Shown here piece by piece: positions 1 through 8,387 of a DNA stretch of 64,000 nt. The position numbers and the translations under genes were made by a program. The notes under the pieces are model-generated. The model was not told the origin of the DNA. It searched no databases and saw only the letters and a list, made by a program, of their open reading frames with translations. The DNA is taken from the NCBI GenBank assembly GCA_965116865.1, contig OZ220727.1:372001-436000 (forward strand), given 5' to 3'. The stretch is from Aldehydirespirator sp965116865 (lineage in GTDB: Bacteria; Actinomycetota; Acidimicrobiia; Acidimicrobiales; Aldehydirespiratoraceae). Positions within the stretch are counted from its first letter, which is position 1. Each line of letters begins with the position of its first letter.

Positions 1-832
1 GGTTGGGATCACGCGGGTCTCGGAATCGCTGACCGGAGACACCATCGACCTCCCACAACCCGCCCTTGAACTTCTCCACGGCGACCCTGTTCGTAGTTCC
101 GAAGAAGAGATGCAGAGAGTGCCCTCCTTCGTCGATCATCTCGAACGTCAGCACGTACGGAAAGCCGGCCGAGTGAAGACCCTCGCGGTATAGATCCAAC
201 AGGAACGGCTTCTTCTCAGCAGTCGGCAGCCGATCAACCTGCCGCCAGTCGCTGTGCCCGAAGACACGCTCGCCTGCTTGTTGATCACCTTTGGCGAAGC
301 GGATGAAGAACTGATCCTCGAATGTGACGAGCACCTCGGATGATGGCTGTCTCGCAATCCGCTGCACAATCTCGTAGTCGGTATCGGCGCCCCAGCCGTC
401 GAGATTGGCGAACACCGGTCCAGCCCACCCGCCCACCGCTGCGATCGCCTGCTCAAAAAGATCGCCGCACTTGCCGAAGCGGACGCGCGTCACCAAGCCG
501 GGCGGCCGAGTCGTGAGTGGGAACCGATCGCCAAGAAGGTTCTCGAGGTGCTCAGCGCGTCCGCGATGATCCTCGACGAAGACAAGCCGTGTCGGAGTGC
601 CCCAGCGCGTTACCTCGCTCCGCAACGCTTGTTCCATCGCGATCGCCGGCGAACTGTCTTGGGCGTTCGTGTACTCCCCTGGACCAGCGAAGCCGTCGAG
701 GAAGGTGATCCCCCTGTCGTGAAACTGCTTTGCCATGATGGGAAACCACGCTGACATGTATCGGCGCAGCAGCGTGTGCTTGGCTGCCGTGTGGGGGTCA
801 CGCGCCCAGAGGATCCCGGTTGGAACGGCCAA
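1..832 (-). CDS. tcmP: TcmP-like three-Cys-motif partner protein, C-terminus off the window
   Basis: The minus strand reads open from 832 to the window edge (277 codons, no stop), so the C-terminus is missing. I chose TTG at 832 because the resulting N-terminus (MAVPTGILWARDPHTAAKH) matches the usual start of the TcmP family; no ATG/GTG fits as well. Visible family blocks are RRYMSAWFPIM, TFLDGFAGPGEY, FVEDHRGRAEHL and NLDGWGAD, a Rossmann-like, methyltransferase-like fold. TcmP proteins are named for regular pairing with DUF5131/Gp37-Gp68 proteins that carry three closely spaced cysteines. Here that partner lies directly upstream, its stop codon only 4 nt from this start, so the two are co-transcribed and probably translationally coupled. 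The biochemical activity of the pair is not established. Family assignment is confident, the start codon moderately so. Confidence 0.8.
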   Translation of the reverse strand, partial: MAVPTGILWARDPHTAAKHTLLRRYMSAWFPIMAKQFHDRGITFLDGFAGPGEYTNAQDSSPAIAMEQALRSEVTRWGTPTRLVFVEDHRGRAEHLENLLGDRFPLTTRPPGLVTRVRFGKCGDLFEQAIAAVGGWAGPVFANLDGWGADTDYEIVQRIARQPSSEVLVTFEDQFFIRFAKGDQQAGERVFGHSDWRQVDRLPTAEKKPFLLDLYREGLHSAGFPYVLTFEMIDEGGHSLHLFFGTTNRVAVEKFKGGLWEVDGVSGQRFRDPRDPN

Positions 833-836
833 TGGA

Positions 837-1583
837 TTATGCCACCGCCTCTTCAGGGAGTTGGTCCCACACTTCGCCCTCAAGTTCCCGACCACCGGCC
901 TTGGGGGTTCTGCCTCCCCATTGCTTGAAAAAGAATGCGACGCCCGCCGACGTGCAGGTGTCGCGAAGCTCGGTGGCCCAGGCGAGCTCCATGGGCCGTG
1001 CGTTGGCACCGGACTCGCCGCCGGCGATCAGCCACTGGATGCCCTCAAGATCGAGTGCACCTAGCGGGCCTAGAAGAGGCTCGGCGCTCACGAACCTCAC
1101 CGCTGCCGGAACCGTGCGAAGGTGATCGATGCGGAAGGCGTACCGGCGAGACTCCACGCTGACGCCCATCCACAGGTTCGGCGGCCAGTCAAGTTCAACT
1201 GCTGCGCGGCTCAGCCGCTGCGCTCGCTTGGTGAGCACCTGGTATGTGTGCTGAGGCGTATCTCGGATTACCTCGAAGACCTGCTTGATGAACTCGAGCG
1301 GCACGTCGTCGTGGAAGAGGTCGCTCATCGAATTCACGAAGACGAGCCTTGGTGCGCTCCAGCGTCGAGGCACATCGAGCGATGAGGGGTGCAGCGTGAG
1401 CCGGAAGCCCGGTCCACTCGTCCTCGGGTCGCCGTCGAGTTGGTACTTCGGTGAGCCCATCGCCTTGAGCCGCTTCGACAGCGTGAGCGCGTAGCAACGA
1501 TCGCACCCTGGGGATGTGCGGTCGCACCCGGTGGTCGGGTTCCACGTTGCCTCGGTCCACTCGATCGCCGAGTTGTCAGCCAC
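837..1583 (-). CDS. DUF5131 (phage Gp37/Gp68 family) three-Cys protein
   Basis: 248 residues from GTG at 1583, giving the standard family N-terminus ADNSAIEWTEATWNP. An upstream in-frame start at 1616 exists, but a -10 box (TACATT, minus strand, 1595-1590) ends 6 nt before the GTG, pointing to a leaderless transcript. The defining cysteine cluster is in TTGCDRTSPGCDRCYA (residues about 20-35), spaced rather like a radical-SAM CxxxCxxC site but not identical to it. FVNSMSDLFHDDVP, TYQVLTKRAQRL, MGVSVES, SAEPLLGPL, WLIAGGESG and FFFKQWGG are all conserved family blocks. The family occurs in phages, plasmids and islands. It forms a two-gene unit with the downstream TcmP gene. Catalytic function unknown; metal-cluster binding is an inference from the cysteines. 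Confidence 0.88.
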   Translation of the reverse strand: MADNSAIEWTEATWNPTTGCDRTSPGCDRCYALTLSKRLKAMGSPKYQLDGDPRTSGPGFRLTLHPSSLDVPRRWSAPRLVFVNSMSDLFHDDVPLEFIKQVFEVIRDTPQHTYQVLTKRAQRLSRAAVELDWPPNLWMGVSVESRRYAFRIDHLRTVPAAVRFVSAEPLLGPLGALDLEGIQWLIAGGESGANARPMELAWATELRDTCTSAGVAFFFKQWGGRTPKAGGRELEGEVWDQLPEEAVA

Positions 1584-1589
1584 GCCCCC

Positions 1590-1595
1590 AATGTA
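1590..1595 (-). promoter_or_regulatory. -10 box for the leaderless DUF5131-tcmP transcript
   Basis: On the minus strand TACATT ends 6 nt before the GTG start of the DUF5131 gene. A TTGCTT hexamer lies 15 nt further upstream (1616-1611), a poor -35 at short spacing. The spacing of box to start codon is what is expected for a leaderless actinobacterial mRNA. Confidence 0.45.
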
Positions 1596-1616
1596 GGCCC
1601 ACGCTGTGACAAGCAA

Positions 1617-1935
1617 GAAGCTGGATTCGGCGGGCCTACGCCTTCGGCGTGTGTCAGACGAGAGCGAGCCGGGTCACGCAGTAAGCAAGATACCCCCACA
1701 GCAGGCGTGAGCCGGAGAGTGCCGGGGAGTTCGGTACTTGGTGAGACGCTCTGAGGCTTGACTCACGCTGCACGGGACCAATGGTCAACCTACAGCGGGG
1801 CCGCGGATGCCACGGAGCGGCCGGCCCATTCGCCCGGTCAACAACGAAACGACGCGGAAGACGATGTCGAATCCTGCACTCGTCCAGACCTCTCCGCCGG
1901 AATCGGTGTGAACGAGTGACCAGTTCGCCGGTCGC
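1617..1935. other. Intergenic, no gene seen
   Basis: About 320 bp between the DUF5131 promoter region and the 3' end of the kinase-fusion gene. Short open frames here have no coding character or recognisable product. No tRNA, strong hairpin or repeat was found. Confidence 0.6.
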
Positions 1936-3096
1936 TTACGAGGTGCCCGGCGTGCGGCCAGTGGAGACGGCGAGATCCTCCTCGGGGGACGCTGTGTCGC
2001 GATACTCTCGGATGGCGTCAAGGACTAGGTCGAACACCTGATCCTCAGAGCGTCCGGTTGTCTCTAGTCGCAGGATGCGATATGGGAAACGAAGGGCGAG
2101 GTCTTCGTAGGTGGCGGCGATCTCGGGGAGCAGGTCGGACTGCTCGTACTTGTCGCGCGCCCCCCGCGTGGTAGCACGATGCTCAAGTTCCTCAGGAATA
2201 GCCGTGAGCAAGATGGTCAAGCCTGGCGTCATCCATGCTCCAAACGCATCGAGGTGCGTGTGCTGAGCCAGGAGAAACTCGAGGGCGGGTGCCTTGTCGT
2301 ATCCGCGCTGCTTGAGCCGAACTGACTGATACGCGAACCAACTATCGATCGAGCGATCACAGATGACCATCCGGCCCGCATTCAGTGCCCGCTGCACAAC
2401 TCGGCGATGTGAGTCCACGCGAGCCGTGCTAAACAGCATCGCCCCGGCGAGCGGGCTGATTTGATCGTCGGTTCGGAACATATCGATAAGCGTGTCCCAA
2501 GGAGGCAGGTCCCACGGCGGATCACTTACGACCTCGGCGTCGAGTCCAAATGCGTTTCGGCTTACATCCGCGAGCCGTTTGCATATCGTCGACTTCCCTA
2601 CGAAATCCGGTCCCTCTAGGGAGATGACTCGACTTCGAGGCCGTCCGTGACCGCGCAACTCCTGGTTCAGCACATCCTCGACGAGCTTGGGCACTGCATT
2701 GCGTTGGGCGTAGGTGCGCACCTTCTTGCGTAGTGCAGGATGGCCACGGATCATGCGCGAGACGTCAGCCCGGTCGGTGGCGATCGCAACTATGGGCATC
2801 CCGCGAACATATGCGTGCTGGATTTCGACCCCGACCCCGTGCGATGCGTCGGAGACTTCAGCAACGAGCGCCACGCTGCGGTTGATGGCTCCGATATTGG
2901 CTCTGAATACTCGATCAGGATCGAGATTATCCTTGCGCGAGCCCGTGTCCTCATGTGGCAAATAGGAGTCGAATCCTGCACGGTTACAACCCTCGCGGAT
3001 GTCTCCATAGATCTGGAGTCGCCGGTCGTCGGCACGGGTCAGGCCACCCGCGATGTAGATCGAAGGTCGATCACCGGTCACATCAAAGGCGCTCAT
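1936..3096 (-). CDS. Deoxyribosyltransferase-like / thymidylate-kinase-like fusion protein
   Basis: 386 residues in two parts. Residues about 10-145 resemble nucleoside 2-deoxyribosyltransferase-like folds: SIYIAGGLTRADD at the N-terminus, a FRANIGAINRS block and SHGVGVEIQHAYVRG, in which the glutamate (about 94) sits where these enzymes have the nucleophile. Residues about 155-370 resemble thymidylate kinase: P-loop GPDFVGKST (about 161-169), DRSIDSWFAYQ corresponding to the TMPK DR-x-x-x-S-x-x-A-Y-Q block, and an Arg-rich lid (RATTRGARDKYEQ). The tail past 372 is disordered-looking. The start ATG overlaps the stop of the upstream oxidoreductase gene by 4 nt, so the two form an operon. By inference it sorts or phosphorylates a (deoxy)nucleotide, perhaps a modified one. 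It is not the housekeeping tmk, which lacks the N-terminal domain. Confidence 0.75.
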   Translation of the reverse strand: MSAFDVTGDRPSIYIAGGLTRADDRRLQIYGDIREGCNRAGFDSYLPHEDTGSRKDNLDPDRVFRANIGAINRSVALVAEVSDASHGVGVEIQHAYVRGMPIVAIATDRADVSRMIRGHPALRKKVRTYAQRNAVPKLVEDVLNQELRGHGRPRSRVISLEGPDFVGKSTICKRLADVSRNAFGLDAEVVSDPPWDLPPWDTLIDMFRTDDQISPLAGAMLFSTARVDSHRRVVQRALNAGRMVICDRSIDSWFAYQSVRLKQRGYDKAPALEFLLAQHTHLDAFGAWMTPGLTILLTAIPEELEHRATTRGARDKYEQSDLLPEIAATYEDLALRFPYRILRLETTGRSEDQVFDLVLDAIREYRDTASPEEDLAVSTGRTPGTS

Positions 3097-4502
3097 AGGA
3101 TACTCCAGAACGCATCCTGTATGGTGCCTTGCTGTTGCGCAAGCGCGTCTCCGGCAGCTACGACCCCCGAAACCGCGGCAGGCAGCACACCAGCTGTCAG
3201 ACCAGTACCGTCACCGATGCACCAACCATTGGACTGTTCTGGAATCCGGAATTGCGGACCGAGTACGGCACGTCGCATGAGCCACTGCGCGGCTGGAGCG
3301 TAGACGACGGCTGATTCGGTCGCAATTCCTGGCGCGTAGTAGGCGAGCCGGGCGATGAGACCCCGGATGCCTTCCACAACGCGGTGGGGCAACACAAGGG
3401 TTAAGTCACAAGGAACCGAACGCGGGGGCGCAAGAGTCGGCGCGAACTCAACTACATCGCTTGCCAGCGTCACCTCAGGTGCAAAGTCGGCGAGACGCTG
3501 GTATAGGGGCTTGTTGTCGCCGTACACCTCGGCCGCGGCGGCAATCGCATGGAACACGTGCAGCGGCTCGCTAACTGCGTCGGTAGAGATCCTGTAGAGG
3601 ATGTTCACACTTGACGAGCGCGTGGGGTTACTCCGGACCGCGTGCGCATCGACCAGACAGCGGTCGTTGAGGTAGTAGAAGAAGACCTCGCCTTCGTGTA
3701 CGAAGCAGTGGGTCTTGGCGTACGAGTGCCCGTCGTGCCACTTGATCTTGGGGTTATGCCCTGCCTCCTTCAGCTGATTTCCGCCCCACGCCGGGAATTC
3801 CAGCCGAACCCCAATGTCAAGGTTGTTCGGTTCAAATTCCAACCCGAGGTCGAACTCGCATAGAGCGGCGCTGCCTATCCAACCAACCGCGAGGACGAGA
3901 TGAGTCGCCTCGATGATGTGTACGCCAGTTGAGTCATGGACGGTGAGGGAGTATTGATCGGCTGGACCGCCGGTTTGCACGCCGGTGACCTGGCTGCCAT
4001 AGCGGAACTCCACGCCGCGCTTCTTCATGTCATCGACGAATTCTCGAAGGAACGTCGCTGCCATGTCGCTTCCGAGTGGTCGTACCGTATAGGTCTCACA
4101 GCCAAGTCCGACGTCTTTCAACCGGTCGCTGACGACCGAGTGTTGATCTGGATGTGGCTGAGCACGCCGGATCTCGTAGCCGAGGTCTAGGAGGCACTGC
4201 CAGATATGGGTATCGAGATTGCTCAGTGCTCGAGGGTATTGAGCAGCCAAGTCGGTGCGGAATTGCGCACCTGCTGTCGGTGACAAGCAGAGTTTCGCGT
4301 CCGCGAGGAAGCCGGGACCTCCCTCGCCCTCGAGAACTGCGTGTGGGTTGAAAGTCCAATCGTCCATGGACAGGAATCTGTTCTCGAAGGTCTGGCCGCG
4401 CTCCAACACGGTGATGGCGCCGTCAAAGCCACCGTCCGCGAGTGTGCGAGCGCAGTAAAGGCCAGCCGGCCCTGCCCCCACAACAACAGCATGCCCCGCC
4501 AC
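3093..4502 (-). CDS. FAD-dependent oxidoreductase (Rossmann-type flavoprotein)
   Basis: 469 residues from GTG at 4502, preceded by a GAGGAG ribosome binding site about 10 nt upstream. The dinucleotide-binding GAGPAG is at residues 8-13, and ITVLERGQTFENR is the expected end of the beta2 strand, with acidic E, that binds the ribose of FAD. HLVLAVGWIGSAALCEF is a second FAD-contact strand, and CIGDGTGLTAGVLPAAVSG near the C-terminus is the typical GD motif that closes the FAD site. Overall it resembles the broad COG2509/geranylgeranyl-reductase-like flavoproteins rather than any named enzyme. The 4-nt overlap with the kinase-fusion gene downstream suggests the two act in one pathway on the same nucleotide or cofactor (inference). 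The substrate cannot be read from sequence. Confidence 0.75.
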   Translation of the reverse strand: MAGHAVVVGAGPAGLYCARTLADGGFDGAITVLERGQTFENRFLSMDDWTFNPHAVLEGEGGPGFLADAKLCLSPTAGAQFRTDLAAQYPRALSNLDTHIWQCLLDLGYEIRRAQPHPDQHSVVSDRLKDVGLGCETYTVRPLGSDMAATFLREFVDDMKKRGVEFRYGSQVTGVQTGGPADQYSLTVHDSTGVHIIEATHLVLAVGWIGSAALCEFDLGLEFEPNNLDIGVRLEFPAWGGNQLKEAGHNPKIKWHDGHSYAKTHCFVHEGEVFFYYLNDRCLVDAHAVRSNPTRSSSVNILYRISTDAVSEPLHVFHAIAAAAEVYGDNKPLYQRLADFAPEVTLASDVVEFAPTLAPPRSVPCDLTLVLPHRVVEGIRGLIARLAYYAPGIATESAVVYAPAAQWLMRRAVLGPQFRIPEQSNGWCIGDGTGLTAGVLPAAVSGVVAAGDALAQQQGTIQDAFWSIL

Positions 4503-4976
4503 CAGCTACCCGATCTCCTCGCCGTTCACTGAGCCCATCCATCCATCGTTCGGTGGAGCAACAAGCCCGACCAATCCGCTGATCGGGCAGTGTACCCGTG
4601 CCGAGACTGGTACCTATGTAATGGCGTGAGTCGTAACTGAGAGGCCACTCCAATCTAAACGAGCAGCTCAGAGGGCTTTCTTGCGGGCACTCTTGGCGGA
4701 GAGTGTGGGTATGGTCGCTCGCCGTGAGCGGGAAAGTTTGTCCCAGCATTCGACACAAGGAGGGCCGGCAGCGGCATCCACCCGCGGAGGCCTTCGAAGC
4801 ACGGTCAGACCTGGCCCTGATGCTGCGAATGTGGGCAGACGCCGAGACCCTGTGCAAGCACATGGCTGTCGAGACCCGGCCGGGTAGCCCCGACCGCAGC
4901 CCCGCTCAGGGCTTGGACGCGCGGTGATACCGGGGTTTGTTGTGTGAGGTGGGCCCTTTCGGTGTAGAGTCCAGGT
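4503..4976. promoter_or_regulatory. Divergent intergenic region; leaderless promoter at its right end
   Basis: The region separates the minus-strand oxidoreductase operon from the plus-strand membrane protein gene and must hold promoters for both. At 4965-4970 TAGAGT lies 6 nt before the GTG at 4977, consistent with leaderless transcription. A TTGTGT hexamer at 4940-4945 is a weak -35 at 19 nt spacing. No small gene or RNA was recognised in the rest. Confidence 0.4.
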
Positions 4977-5657
4977 GTGAACTTGTCTTCCCCTGTGCTA
5001 GGGGCTCGGTCTCCGGGCTCGGCGCCAGCTGCCAGAGTGCCCCGTTGGACTAGCGCTGTCTTGGCGATCTTGGCCTGGGTCGTGCTGGCGACCATCGCGC
5101 ACAGCGAAGTGACCGTGCCCGGCGGCGTGGACGACAGCGAGGTGCCCGGATCCCTGATAGCCATTGCGGCGGCGTTGGTGCCGTTGGTCATGAGCCGCGG
5201 GCTGACGGTCAAACGGAACATCCGGTCTGTCGCGGCTGCGGCGGCCGCTGTCGCGACGGTCGGTGTGGGGACGTTGGTCGTCGCGGCCGTGTTCAGCGCC
5301 CGCGACCCCGTCGATGTAGGTGTCTCCGCCGCGCTGGTGTCGGCGATGGCGTTGTGGTTGTGGGTCGGGGGTGTCCCGTGGCTGGGCCGCATCTTCGGCG
5401 ACGTGGTCGCGTGGCTTGTATGGCTACCCGAGCGGTGGATACCAGTGGCGGAGGCGCTGCCGGGCCGTTGCACTCTGTGGCTGGCGCGGTGGGTGCTGTT
5501 GGTGGCGATCGTGTTCGTTGCCGTCTACGGCGCCGACGGGGTGCTCGGGGCCCTCGGCACCGTCGACGAGGCCCGCGGCTGGGCGACGGTCGCGGCTGCT
5601 ACAACAGTCGCCGCCGTTGCGCGAGCGGTGGTGGTGCACCACAGCCGAAGGCCATAA
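4977..5657 (+). CDS. Hypothetical multi-pass membrane protein
   Basis: 226 residues starting at GTG 4977, directly after a -10-like TAGAGT. A short Ser/Pro/Arg-rich cytoplasmic-type N-terminus is followed by hydrophobic stretches at about residues 25-42, 60-75, 82-105, 117-135, 165-185 and 198-218. This suggests five or six membrane helices, with a small exposed acidic loop (about 45-58) after the first. No enzymatic or transport motif is visible and the family is not recognised. It lies just left of the integrase end of the mobile element, with 290 bp between them, so it could be the chromosomal neighbour of the insertion point or a cargo gene. Coding is supported by strong third-position GC and consistent hydrophobic periodicity. 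Confidence 0.6.
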   Translation: MNLSSPVLGARSPGSAPAARVPRWTSAVLAILAWVVLATIAHSEVTVPGGVDDSEVPGSLIAIAAALVPLVMSRGLTVKRNIRSVAAAAAAVATVGVGTLVVAAVFSARDPVDVGVSAALVSAMALWLWVGGVPWLGRIFGDVVAWLVWLPERWIPVAEALPGRCTLWLARWVLLVAIVFVAVYGADGVLGALGTVDEARGWATVAAATTVAAVARAVVVHHSRRP

Positions 5658-5947
5658 GGCGCCGGACCCCTCCAGGCAGCGCTTCATGGGTTCGGGTGGG
5701 GCGCCGAAGCGGGTGCTCGAGGGTGTCGACGTCGCGGATAGTGCGGCCAGCGGCACAGCGACAGTGGTGGTACCTGCGCCGCCAGGGGCGCCATACACCA
5801 CTGCCGCGGGGACCGAACTGCTTGATCTGGTAGCCGTGGGGCCCCAACGCTACGATCGGCAATGGCCGACACCCCGCCGCGCTTCGCCGCAAGCTGACCG
5901 AAGCACCACGCCACTGTGACATCGAACCGCCGTGGTGGACCGGGTAT

Positions 5948-7099
5948 TCAACTCTCGCCGAAGATGGCGGTTCCGAAGGTGGCGGCGGCTTGGGCTTGCA
6001 TGCCAGGTAGGACGTGTTGGTAGACGTCCATGGTGAATGAGACGCTGGCGTGGCCGAGGCGTTCGCTGACGACTTTGGGGTTGACGCCTTGTTGCAGCAG
6101 GATCGTGGCGTGGGTGTGGCGCAGGTCGTGTAGGCGGATGCGGGGCAGGTCGATCTTGGCGAGGAGGCGTTCGAAGGTCTGGCTGATGAGGTCGGGGTGG
6201 ATGGGCGATCCGTCGGGTTTGGCGAAGACGTAGCCGCCTTTGTGGCGGCGGCCGGTGGCCATGCGGTCTTCGAGCTGGCGGCGCCGGTGCAGCCGCAGTT
6301 GTGCGACGGTGTGGGGGTCGAGGTCGATGGTGCGGCGGCTGGTGGGGGTCTTGAGGTCGCTTTCGATGAGCCTGTACTCCACCGACAGCAGCTGCTGGCT
6401 GACGGTGAGCCGTGCTGTGTCGAGGTCGACGTTGCGCCACACCAGCCCGGCGATCTCGGCTCGGCGCATGCCGGTGGTCGCGGCCAGCAGGTACAGCGGG
6501 TACAGGTAGTGGTCGGAGATGGCGTCCAGGAAGGCGCGCAGCTCGTCGCTGGTCCACACACTCATGGTTCGGCTGTTGCGGCTGGTGGTGGGGGCATCGG
6601 CGAGGTCGGCGACGTTGCGCACCACGGTGCCCTTGCGCTCGGCGTCGGAGAGCGCGCCCTGGATGGTGATGTGGACGTTGCGGACGGTCTGGGCCGACAG
6701 GCCGCCGCCTGTGCCGTTGCGCTTGCCTTCGGTGAGCAGCCGGGCATAGAGCGTGTCGAGGTCCTCGGGCCGCAGCTTCTGTACCGGGATGTGGCCGATG
6801 TTGGGGTTGATGTGCAGGCGGATGATGCGCTCGTATGACTCGGCGGTGGACGGCTTGAGCCGGGCCCGCTTCGCTGGCAGCCACCGTTTGAGCATGTAGT
6901 CGCCCAGGGTGATCTTGTCGGGGGAGCGGTAGTCGCCGTCGTGGACGCGCTTGACCAGGTCCGCGAGGACCCTCTCGGCGTCCTTGCGGTTGTCGCCGGC
7001 TGCGTGCCAGCGTCGCTTGTCCTTGCCGGTGGCGGGGTCCACACCCTCATAGATGACGGCGTAGTAGCGGTTGCCTTTCTTGGCGATGTGGCCGCGCAT
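5948..7099 (-). CDS. int: Tyrosine recombinase / integrase
   Basis: 383 residues. It has an N-terminal Arm-type DNA-binding segment (GHIAKKGNRYYAVIYEGVDP), a SAM-like core-binding domain (about 65-165, LGDYMLKRWLPAKRARLKPS), and the catalytic domain with the full set R212 (TTGMRRAEI), H324 and R327 (HDLRH), H350 (LGHAS) and nucleophile Y360 (DVYQH). This is the typical actinobacterial phage/ICE integrase layout and length. It is the leftmost gene of the element running to the MobF relaxase, transcribed toward the left boundary, so the attachment site should lie in 5658-5947 or just beyond. No tRNA is present there. The Xre-type regulator is 12 nt upstream on the same strand and is probably co-transcribed with it. 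The enzyme is expected to integrate and excise the element. Confidence 0.95.
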   Translation of the reverse strand: MRGHIAKKGNRYYAVIYEGVDPATGKDKRRWHAAGDNRKDAERVLADLVKRVHDGDYRSPDKITLGDYMLKRWLPAKRARLKPSTAESYERIIRLHINPNIGHIPVQKLRPEDLDTLYARLLTEGKRNGTGGGLSAQTVRNVHITIQGALSDAERKGTVVRNVADLADAPTTSRNSRTMSVWTSDELRAFLDAISDHYLYPLYLLAATTGMRRAEIAGLVWRNVDLDTARLTVSQQLLSVEYRLIESDLKTPTSRRTIDLDPHTVAQLRLHRRRQLEDRMATGRRHKGGYVFAKPDGSPIHPDLISQTFERLLAKIDLPRIRLHDLRHTHATILLQQGVNPKVVSERLGHASVSFTMDVYQHVLPGMQAQAAATFGTAIFGES

Positions 7100-7111
7100 G
7101 GGTACTTGCCC

Positions 7112-7927
7112 TTATGCCGGATGTGCAGCAGCGGCGAGTGCAGCGGCGGCTGCCGAAGCCTCGTCGATGTCGGCGCCGGTCGGGCCGTCGGGCTCACCGC
7201 TGCCGTCGCCAGCGTTGTCGCTCTCGGCGTCAACGGGGAGAGTGGGGTCATCGGTGTCGTCGGAAAAATCTTGGTCGGGTCCCAGCAGGCTGGGGTCATT
7301 GGCCAGAGCTGCGATCATGCCCCTGACGGTCGTCTTGTCCAGCCGATCGAAGAACGACTTCCACAGCGGGATGGAGTCGTCGAGGGCCTCGGCCATCTCG
7401 TGCAGGATCTGTGCGAGCATCCGTTCTCGGAGTTCGCGTATGACCTGGGGAGTCATGGCGTCCGGTCGGCCGGTGAGAATACGGCTGATCTCCTCCTCGG
7501 CGGTATTGTCCCGCAGGCCGATCTCGCGCAGTCGTTCCTCGATGCGGGGAAGATGCTCGGCTCGGCCAACCAGCAGATCGATGAGGGCGAACAGCTGTCG
7601 GCCTGTGTTCTTGATCTCGCGGCGGTCGCCCGGCGGTGGCAGGAAGAACCAGACGACGGGAACGTTCAGGGCCACCGCGAAGTCGACGAGTTCCTGGGCG
7701 TCGAACTCTCGGCGTTTTCTTCCCTCCCATGCCCGCTCCAGAGCAGAGACGCTCGTCTGAGTGGGCCTGCGGCCTGTGACGACCTCGAGGCGGTCGGCGA
7801 ACTGCTCTTGAGTCCAGCCCTTCTGCTCCCGCGCGATGCGCAAGTTGTACGAGATGACCCTGTTCACGTCGACCGCGTCGGGTGGATGGCGCGGAACGAT
7901 CTCGGGTTCATTCGAGCTGCGGGCCAC
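7112..7927 (-). CDS. Xre-type HTH regulator of the mobile element
   Basis: 271 residues from GTG 7927. The open frame extends further upstream, but a minus-strand -10 (TATGCT, 7939-7934) ends 6 nt before this GTG, which fixes a leaderless start. Residues about 20-85 form a helix-turn-helix: NLRIAREQKGWTQEQFADRLEV followed by TSVSALERAW, as in Xre/Cro-family proteins. LNVPVVWFFLPP is a common continuation in actinobacterial phage and ICE repressors. The C-terminal 60 residues are Asp/Ala-rich and probably disordered. It is divergent from the excisionase-like gene, with overlapping promoters, a classical arrangement for a switch between integrated and excised states. Repressor role is inferred from position. 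Confidence 0.8.
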   Translation of the reverse strand: MARSSNEPEIVPRHPPDAVDVNRVISYNLRIAREQKGWTQEQFADRLEVVTGRRPTQTSVSALERAWEGRKRREFDAQELVDFAVALNVPVVWFFLPPPGDRREIKNTGRQLFALIDLLVGRAEHLPRIEERLREIGLRDNTAEEEISRILTGRPDAMTPQVIRELRERMLAQILHEMAEALDDSIPLWKSFFDRLDKTTVRGMIAALANDPSLLGPDQDFSDDTDDPTLPVDAESDNAGDGSGEPDGPTGADIDEASAAAAALAAAAHPA

Positions 7928-8009
7928 GCGAAGAGCATAGCCCACTTGACAGACGATGATCAGGTGATACGTTCTATGACGATTGGAGACAGCAAATAGT
8001 GATGATGCA
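7928..8009. promoter_or_regulatory. Divergent promoter pair between repressor and excisionase genes
   Basis: Rightward: TTGACA at 7946-7951, 16 nt spacer, TACGTT at 7968-7973. Leftward: TATGCT on the minus strand at 7939-7934, 6 nt from the repressor start. The two core promoters overlap face to face, so binding of the repressor here could control both. The GATGATCA tract between them is a candidate operator core. Confidence 0.55.
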
Positions 8010-8387
8010 ATGAGCGAGGTTCCAGAACTCCTTACCATTGACCAGGCCGCCCGAGTCATGGGCGTCAGCCGCAATACGGCCTACAAGGAGGCCCAACGAT
8101 TTCGGGCCACTGATGGCAAAGAGGGCCTGGAGTTCGTCTATGCCGCCGGACAGATGCGGGTACCGCGCCGACGTCTAGAGAAGAAGCTGAAGATCACCAT
8201 CGACCACATCCCGCCGCCAAAGATGCGCAAGGCCCAGTACGCCCCAAAGTCCCTGACGGAGGCCTCAGCTGCCGCATCTGCGGACGATGATGTGCCCGAC
8301 GCCGCGGACACTGTCGCCGAACGAGCGAACAAGTCACCCGTCGGGTACCTGGGACGTGTCGTAGCGCAATGGCGCCTCAAGCGCTGA
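8010..8387 (+). CDS. xis: Excisionase / MerR-like HTH protein
   Basis: 125 residues from ATG 8010 (an alternative TTG at 7983 would add 9 residues; neither has a clear ribosome binding site). The N-terminus LLTIDQAARVMGVSRNTAYKEAQRF is a winged helix-turn-helix of the excisionase/HTH_17 type, followed by VYAAGQMRVPRRRLEKKL, the usual wing and recognition of the helix-distal strand. The C-terminal half is Ala/Asp-rich and ends in a basic segment. It is divergent from the repressor and preceded by the best promoter in the area (TTGACA/TACGTT). In integrative actinobacterial elements such proteins act with the integrase to direct excision, or regulate transfer; which applies here cannot be told. 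Confidence 0.7.
   Translation: MSEVPELLTIDQAARVMGVSRNTAYKEAQRFRATDGKEGLEFVYAAGQMRVPRRRLEKKLKITIDHIPPPKMRKAQYAPKSLTEASAAASADDDVPDAADTVAERANKSPVGYLGRVVAQWRLKR

Noticed and set aside
4805..5473. A Thr/Ala-rich minus-strand frame opposite the membrane protein gene
   Set aside because: The plus frame has hydrophobic helices and a promoter-start arrangement; the minus product is low-complexity Thr/Ala/Pro.
5658..5947. An attachment site with tRNA next to the integrase
   Set aside because: No tRNA 3' end and no direct repeat shared with the region after the relaxase could be found by eye, so the att site is left undefined.
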